Below are positions 32,203 through 36,748 of a stretch of DNA of 36,748 nt, piece after piece (positions within the stretch are counted from its first letter, which is position 1; each line of letters opens with the position of its first letter). Origin of the DNA: Bauldia sp. GTDB lineage: Bacteria > Pseudomonadota > Alphaproteobacteria > Rhizobiales > Kaistiaceae. The notes beneath the pieces were generated by a model. It saw nothing but the letters and a program-made list of their open reading frames with translations, was not told where the DNA came from and did not search any database. The position numbers and the translations under genes are program-made. The DNA lies in contig JADLGL010000097.1 of NCBI GenBank assembly GCA_020849325.1, positions 1 through 36,748 on the forward strand. Reading direction: 5' to 3'.

Positions 32203-33621
32203 ATGAGCCCCGGTCGCATCGTCGCCTCCGTATTCGGTATCGTTCTCGCCCTCGTATCGATGGGCCTCGTGATCGGCGCGATCGCGGTGATCGTTGCCTT
32301 CGGCGTGCGCCGGGACGATGACGGGTTCCTCGAGAGCGGCGCGTACCCGCTCCGCTCGGACGGCTTTGCCGTCACCTCGGCGGACGTCGCAATCGCCCCG
32401 CAGCCCGGCGACTGGTGGCCGGTCGAGACGATCGCCGAGGTCGCCGTCACGGTCACCGGCGACGGCCCGGTGTTCGCGGGGATCGGGCCGGCGGGCGACG
32501 TAGCCCGCTATCTCGCGGGCGTTGCCCATGACGAGGTCCGCAGCATCGGGACGACGCCGGGCAGCGTGCGGACCCGCGCGGTCGCCGGCGATGCGGCGCC
32601 GGCCGAGCCCGGAGCGCAGGCGTTCTGGGTGGCCTCGGTCGCGGGCGCCGGCACGCAGCGGCTCGAATGGGCGCTGGAGCGCGGGTCGTGGACCGTCGTC
32701 ATCATGAACGCCGACGCCACGCGGGGCGTCGCGGTGGAGGCGACGGGCGCGGTGCGCGCGCCGCTCCTCGCCGCCATCGGAGCGGGCATGCTGGTCGCCG
32801 GCCTCGTCCTCGGCGCGATTGCCGCCGCGCTCCTCGTCTTCGCGTTCCGGCGCCCGCGGGGCGCTGCGGACGGCGGGTCCGATGCATGGCCAGAAGCCGC
32901 GAATGCCGGCGGATGGCCGCCGGGCGCCTGGCCGGCCTACCCCATGCGTCTCGAGGGCCGGATCGACCAGCCGCTCAGCCGGGGCCTGTGGCTCGTGAAA
33001 TGGCTCCTCGCCATTCCCCATTTCATCGTCCTCGCCTTCCTGTGGACGGCGTTCGTCCTCCTCACCATCGTCGCGTTCTTCGCGATCCTCTTCAGCGGCC
33101 GCTATCCCCGCGGAATCTTCGATTTCAACGTCGGGGTGATGCGCTGGACGTGGCGGGTGGTCTTCTACGCCACGAGCGTGCTCGCGACCGACCGCTACCC
33201 GCCCTTCACGCTCGCCGATGCCGACTATCCGGCGCGGCTCGACGTGGCCTATCCCGAGCAGCTGTCGCGCGGCCTCGTGCTGGTGAAATGGTGGCTGCTC
33301 GCGATCCCGCACTACCTCATCGTCGGGCTCCTGACGAGCGGGCTCGTCTGGTGGACCACCGACGTCAACGGCGGCTACGGCGACAACGTCCTCGAGATCG
33401 GCGGCGGCGTCATCGGCCTCCTCGCGCTCGTCGCCGGCCTCGTGCTCCTGTTCACCGGCCGCTACGCGCAGGGGCTGTTCGACCTCCTGATGGGCCTCAA
33501 TCGCTGGGTTTTTCGCGTGATGGCCTACGCCACGCTGATGCGTGACGAGTATCCGCCATTCCGCCTCGATCTCGGCGGTGCGGAGCCGCAGCGGCCGGCG
33601 CTAGAGAGACGTGTCCAATGA
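32203..33621 (+). CDS. DUF4389 membrane protein, two DUF4389 repeats
   Basis: A 472-residue membrane protein. A first helix ([28 protein letters not shown]) anchors an external beta-rich domain (about 40-180) that ends at a second helix ([28 protein letters not shown]). Then come two DUF4389 units, each opening with the same phrase: [22 protein letters not shown] and [22 protein letters not shown]. Each unit ends with [30 protein letters not shown] and RYPPF/EYPPF. Function unknown. ATG 32203 follows GGAGA by 6 nt; upstream in-frame codons cross a repeat and are rejected. Confidence 0.88.
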   Translation: MSPGRIVASVFGIVLALVSMGLVIGAIAVIVAFGVRRDDDGFLESGAYPLRSDGFAVTSADVAIAPQPGDWWPVETIAEVAVTVTGDGPVFAGIGPAGDVARYLAGVAHDEVRSIGTTPGSVRTRAVAGDAAPAEPGAQAFWVASVAGAGTQRLEWALERGSWTVVIMNADATRGVAVEATGAVRAPLLAAIGAGMLVAGLVLGAIAAALLVFAFRRPRGAADGGSDAWPEAANAGGWPPGAWPAYPMRLEGRIDQPLSRGLWLVKWLLAIPHFIVLAFLWTAFVLLTIVAFFAILFSGRYPRGIFDFNVGVMRWTWRVVFYATSVLATDRYPPFTLADADYPARLDVAYPEQLSRGLVLVKWWLLAIPHYLIVGLLTSGLVWWTTDVNGGYGDNVLEIGGGVIGLLALVAGLVLLFTGRYAQGLFDLLMGLNRWVFRVMAYATLMRDEYPPFRLDLGGAEPQRPALERRVQ

Positions 33622-33941
33622 ACGCCAGGCTTCGATGCTTCATGTCCGCATCGACGAGGGGGTGAAGAGGCGCGCCATCGCGGCGCTTTCCGAGATGGGG
33701 CTGTCGGCCTCTGACGTGGTGCGCCTCCTGTTTTCACCGCATCGCCGCCGATCAGGCGTTTCCGCTCGAACTCAGGGTTCCCAACGCGGAGACCCGCGCA
33801 GCGCTGGCCGAGGCGACAGAGATGATGCGCCGTGGCAAGGCGCGATTAAAACCAGCGCCGAGCCCCGTCTTCACCGGCCTTGAAACCAGCGAAGACCGGT
33901 CGGAGCGCGCGCGAAAGCGTACCGTGACCGCCGTCTTCTGA
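33611..33941 (+). pseudogene. frameshifted RelB/DinJ-type antitoxin
   Basis: The first frame reads MLHVRIDEGVKRRAIAALSE, MGLSASDVVRLLF and then loses the family. At TTTT (33731-33734) one extra T shifts the frame; skipping it restores HRIAADQAFPLELRVPNAET, then RAALAEATEMMRRGKARLKP, to a TGA at 33939. The joined product is a normal ribbon-helix-helix DinJ/RelB antitoxin with a longer tail. The GTG at 33611 overlaps the DUF4389 stop. No RelE/YafQ toxin follows: 33942-34004 is non-coding and the next gene is unrelated. A sequencing error in the T-run is possible. Confidence 0.75.
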
Positions 33942-34004
33942 TAGCGTCGGGGGCACGATCCCGACGCCCGAGGGGCGGCGCGGCGTACGAAGGAGGAAGA
34001 TTCC

Positions 34005-35012
34005 GTGGACATGCTCGATGTTATCGCCCAGTCGCATGGCGGGCGGGGAATGCAGGTTCTCGGCGCAAAATTCGGCCTGACCGAACGGCAGACGCGCGAC
34101 GCGGTCGACCAGCTGGCGCCCGCGGTGATGGCCGGGATACGCCGTGGCGTGCAGTCGGGACCGGACGGGGTCTCCGGGCTTCTCAAGGCGATCGCGACCG
34201 GCAACCACCAGCGCTATCTCGATGGCGATGACGGCATCGTCGACGACGGCAACGCCATCCTCGGCCACGTCTTCAAGTCGAAGGAGGTCAGCCGCGGCGT
34301 TGCCGCGCAGGCCGCCGCCGCGTCCGGCGTGAGCCCCGACATCCTCCGGAAGATGCTGCCGGTGGTTACCGCGATGGTGATGGGCGGGCTGTCGCAGCAG
34401 CTCATCGGCGCCCAGCCCGCGGCCGCCGCTGCCGCTCCGCCGCGTTCGACCTCCCGGTCGACCGGCTCCCGCACCGGCACGAGGCCGGCTGCGCCGGCGC
34501 CGCAGCCGGCGAAGGTCACGACGTCCCGGACGACGCAGTCGAAGTCCGTCCAGTCCCCGGCGGCCCGTCCCGGCGCCGCCCCGGCGCCCACACCCGCCCC
34601 GGCGAAAGTGGCGCCGCCGGCCGCCGCAGCCCGCGCCAGCGCGCCCGCGGCGCCCCAGCCGGCGCCTGCGGCCCCGGCCCAGGCCGGGATCGGCGGCCTT
34701 CTAGGCCAGTTGCTCGGCGGCGGCGGGAGCTCCGGCGCCGCAGGCGGCGCGGCCGGGGGTGCCCTCGGCGGCCTCGGCGGGCTCCTCGGCCAGCTGGTGG
34801 GCGGCGGCTCGAGCGGCGGCGGTGCACCCGCGGGCGGCGGCGGGATCGGCGATCTCCTCGGCGGCCTCCTCGGAGGAAACTCCGACCCGACCGCGCGGAC
34901 GGAGGCGAGCCAGTCGATCGGCAACCTCCTGTCCGGCCTCCTCGGCGGCGGCACGAGCAAGGGGAACAGCGCCGAAGACCTCCTGAACTCGCTGATGGGC
35001 GGGAGGCGGTAG
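34005..35012 (+). CDS. DUF937 domain protein with Gly/Ala/Pro-rich tail
   Basis: A 335-residue protein. Residues 1-145 are a helical DUF937/YidB-like domain (MLDVIAQSHGGRGMQVLGAKFGLTERQTRDAVDQLAPAVMAGI, then LPVVTAMVMGGLSQQL). About 145-225 is Ala/Pro/Thr-rich and disordered. The last 110 residues repeat GGLLGQLLGGG-like phrases (six or more GGLLG/LGGLL units) and end LLNSLMGGRR. Function unknown. GTG 34005 is the start, with AGGAGG 8 nt upstream; the ATG two codons later is 14 nt away. Isolated between the antitoxin relic and ilvA. Confidence 0.85.
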   Translation: MDMLDVIAQSHGGRGMQVLGAKFGLTERQTRDAVDQLAPAVMAGIRRGVQSGPDGVSGLLKAIATGNHQRYLDGDDGIVDDGNAILGHVFKSKEVSRGVAAQAAAASGVSPDILRKMLPVVTAMVMGGLSQQLIGAQPAAAAAAPPRSTSRSTGSRTGTRPAAPAPQPAKVTTSRTTQSKSVQSPAARPGAAPAPTPAPAKVAPPAAAARASAPAAPQPAPAAPAQAGIGGLLGQLLGGGGSSGAAGGAAGGALGGLGGLLGQLVGGGSSGGGAPAGGGGIGDLLGGLLGGNSDPTARTEASQSIGNLLSGLLGGGTSKGNSAEDLLNSLMGGRR

Positions 35013-35330
35013 CAGCTTCCGGGCTGGGCGGACTGGGCTAGATCTTTATCGAAGAACCGGCAGCCACTTCTTCGGATCATGCTCCAGCGAAGAAGGGTGA
35101 GCGGCAACGCCCGCGGAAACGACCCTGGCCCCCTCACCCTTGAATCCGCGGCGTTGGACTCGTCGCAGGCTCGTGGCGGGACTCCAGCCACGAACCGGTC
35201 GCGGGTGCCTTTTCGGGCAGCGCGACCGCCTGCCCGTTCTGGGGCCGCCGCCATGTTCGGGCGCGGTCCCTTTCGGCGAGGGAGGGTGTATATCCCCATC
35301 GCCGCGAAGGGCGGCGACAGGGTGGCTTTC
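35013..35330. other. 318-nt intergenic region with repeats and hairpins before ilvA
   Basis: No gene is seen. It holds the GAGCATGATC-type repeat (35041-35084), a 9-bp inverted repeat AAGGGTGAG/CTCACCCTT (35093-35101, 35133-35141), a 7-bp hairpin TCGTGGC/GCCACGA (35171-35193), and a 7-bp hairpin TCGCCGC/GCGGCGA (35299-35317) directly before the ilvA ribosome-binding region. TATATC at 35289-35294 may be a -10 element. Confidence 0.5.
35041..35084. repeat. GAGCATGATC palindromic repeat, copy 2 (truncated left arm)
   Basis: GATCTTTATCGAAGAA, then CCGGCAGCCAC and TTCTTCGGATCATGCTC. The core from CGAAGAACC to GGATC is identical to the copy at 26797-26845; the first GAGCAT of the left arm is missing here. 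Confidence 0.68.
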
Positions 35331-36748
35331 ATGCAGGACTATGTCCGGCGGATTCTGACGTCCGCGGTCTACGACGTGGCAGAGCAGACGGCGCTCGACC
35401 GGATGAAGCTCCTGTCGGGGCGGCTCGGCGTCGACGTGTTCCTGAAGCGCGAGGACCTTCAGCCGGTCTTCTCGTTCAAGCTCCGCGGCGCCCACAACAA
35501 GATCGCCTCGCTCACGCCCGAGGAACGCTCGCGCGGCGTCATCGCGGCATCGGCGGGCAATCATGCGCAGGGGGTTGCGCTTTCGGCGGCGCGGCTCGGC
35601 ATCCGGGCGGTGATCGTGATGCCCACGACGACGCCCTCGATCAAGACGCGCTCGGTGGCGCGGCTGGGCGGCGAGGTGGTGCTGTTCGGCGACGGTTTCG
35701 ATGCGGCGCGGGCCCATGCCGCCGAACTCGCCGAGCGCGAGGGGCTGGTCTTCGTCCACCCGTTCGACGATCCGGCGGTGATCGCGGGCCAGGGCACGAT
35801 CGGCATGGAGATCGTCAGCCAGCATCCCGGCCCGCTCGGGGCGATCTACGTACCCGTCGGTGGTGGCGGCCTTGCGGCGGGGATCGCGGCGTTCGTGAAG
35901 GCGATCCGGCCGGACGTGAAAGTGTTCGGCGTCGAGCCGGACGACGCGCTGTCGATGAAGGCGGCGATCGCCGCCGGCGCGCCGGTGCAGCTCGACCAGG
36001 TGGGGCTGTTCGCCGATGGCGTCGCGGTGCGGCGCGTGGGCGACGAGACGTTCCGCCTGTGCAGCAGGCTCCTCGACGGCATCGTGACGGTCTCGACCGA
36101 CGAGATCTGTGCCGCCATCAAGGACATTTTCGACGACACCCGCGCGATCTCGGAGCCCGCGGGCGCGCTGTCGCTGGCGGGCCTTCGCCGCCACGTCGAG
36201 GACGGCCTCGCCCCGGCGGGGCCGCTGGTTGCGATCAATTCCGGCGCCAACATCAACTTCGACCGCCTCCGCCACGTCGCCGAGCGCGCCGAGATCGGCG
36301 AGCGCGGCGAGGCGCTCCTCGCCGTGACGATCCCGGAACGGCCGGGTGCCTACCGCGCCTTCATCCGGCTCCTCGGCAACCGGTCGATCACCGAGTTCAA
36401 CTACCGCTATGCCAGCCGGAGCGCGGCGCGGATCTTCGTGGGCGTGAAGCTGACGGGCGGCGACGCCGAGAAGCACGAGATCGTGGCGCTCCTCTCGACG
36501 ACCGGCCACGACGTGATCGACATGAGCGACAACGAGCTCGCGAAGGTGCATGTCCGCTACATGGTGGGCGGCCGGGTGGCGGAGCTCCACGACGAGGTGG
36601 TCTACCGCTTCCAGTTCCCGGAGCGGCCGGGCGCGCTCCTCAAATTCCTCGACGGGCTCCGCAGCGACTGGAACATCTCGATGTTCCACTACCGCAATCA
36701 CGGCGCCGATTACGGCCGTATCCTCGCCGGCATCCAGGTGCCGCCCGC
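35331..36748 (+). CDS. ilvA: threonine ammonia-lyase, biosynthetic long form (3' end cut)
   Basis: Makes 2-oxobutanoate from threonine, the first step of isoleucine synthesis, with PLP. The window ends after 472 codons; the family's long form is about 500-515, so a short tail is missing. KREDLQPVFSFKLRGAHNK carries the PLP lysine (SFKLRG). Also seen are SAGNHAQGVA, the PLP-phosphate loop PVGGGGLAAGIA and ISEPAGALSLAG. Two C-terminal ACT-like regulatory domains begin at VTIPERPGAYRAFIRLLG and FQFPERPGALLKFLDGLR, the mark of isoleucine-inhibited IlvA rather than the catabolic form. ATG 35331 follows AGGGTGG. Hairpins in the leader could matter for control, but no leader peptide rich in branched-chain residues was found. 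Confidence 0.95.
   Translation, partial: MQDYVRRILTSAVYDVAEQTALDRMKLLSGRLGVDVFLKREDLQPVFSFKLRGAHNKIASLTPEERSRGVIAASAGNHAQGVALSAARLGIRAVIVMPTTTPSIKTRSVARLGGEVVLFGDGFDAARAHAAELAEREGLVFVHPFDDPAVIAGQGTIGMEIVSQHPGPLGAIYVPVGGGGLAAGIAAFVKAIRPDVKVFGVEPDDALSMKAAIAAGAPVQLDQVGLFADGVAVRRVGDETFRLCSRLLDGIVTVSTDEICAAIKDIFDDTRAISEPAGALSLAGLRRHVEDGLAPAGPLVAINSGANINFDRLRHVAERAEIGERGEALLAVTIPERPGAYRAFIRLLGNRSITEFNYRYASRSAARIFVGVKLTGGDAEKHEIVALLSTTGHDVIDMSDNELAKVHVRYMVGGRVAELHDEVVYRFQFPERPGALLKFLDGLRSDWNISMFHYRNHGADYGRILAGIQVPP

Noticed and set aside
33731..33734. Programmed ribosomal frameshifting in the antitoxin gene
   Set aside because: There is no recognised slippery heptamer or downstream stimulator, and the shift needed is +1 in a simple T-run; mutation or sequencing error is simpler.
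1..36748. CRISPR array, prophage or insertion sequence
   Set aside because: No regularly spaced repeats, phage structural genes or transposase-like frames were found.

Overview
The window is a high-GC (about 68-70 %) chromosomal segment from an alphaproteobacterium, most likely of the Hyphomicrobiales (Rhizobiales). The signs are the infC / rpmI-rplT / pheS-pheT cluster, a haem-PAS FixL with FixJ and a FixK regulator, an aa3-type cytochrome oxidase subunit IV, an FzlA-like GST beside queG and uppP, and short palindromic repeats of the GAGCATGATC type common in that order. There is no prophage, transposase or CRISPR array. It reads as core chromosome with small accessory insertions.

Layout. 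1-7387: alpha/beta hydrolase, infC (AUU start), a glycolipid-binding-domain protein, rpmI, rplT, pheS, then a small acidic protein and a HEPN-domain protein overlapped into the start of pheT. 7391-9788: two secreted proteins built from six copies of one roughly 88-residue cysteine-bearing module. 9871-14204: a DUF763 gene behind a LexA-like box, a histidine phosphatase and fabI, then a mobile mystery protein A/B pair (HTH regulator plus Fic protein) with its own promoter and a perfect palindrome. 14201-21507: SDR, queG, fzlA-like GST, uppP, an NDUFA9-like protein, tRNA-Leu(CAG), a small unknown, a creatininase-family protein and mog. 21530-24443: fixJ-fixL and divergent fixK. 24815-31961: an oxygen-related block with an aa3 oxidase subunit IV microgene, universal stress protein, DUF1275, APC permease, several small unknown proteins and an MgtC/DUF4010 membrane protein. 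32203-36748: a DUF4389 membrane protein, a frameshifted relB/dinJ antitoxin, a DUF937 protein and the first 472 codons of ilvA.

How the genes fit together. FixL binds haem (the three key positions are present) and should signal to FixJ, which is expected to activate fixK. Three TTGA-N6-(T/G)CAA boxes occur downstream, each about 75-100 bp from a start codon of a small or unknown gene. Together these make a self-contained low-oxygen regulon on one stretch of chromosome. The most interesting uncharacterised items are the six-copy secreted module, the HEPN pair embedded in the Phe-tRNA synthetase operon, the LexA-box DUF763 gene with a helix-hairpin-helix motif, and the FixK-box small genes. Several families of palindromic intergenic repeats sit just after stop codons.
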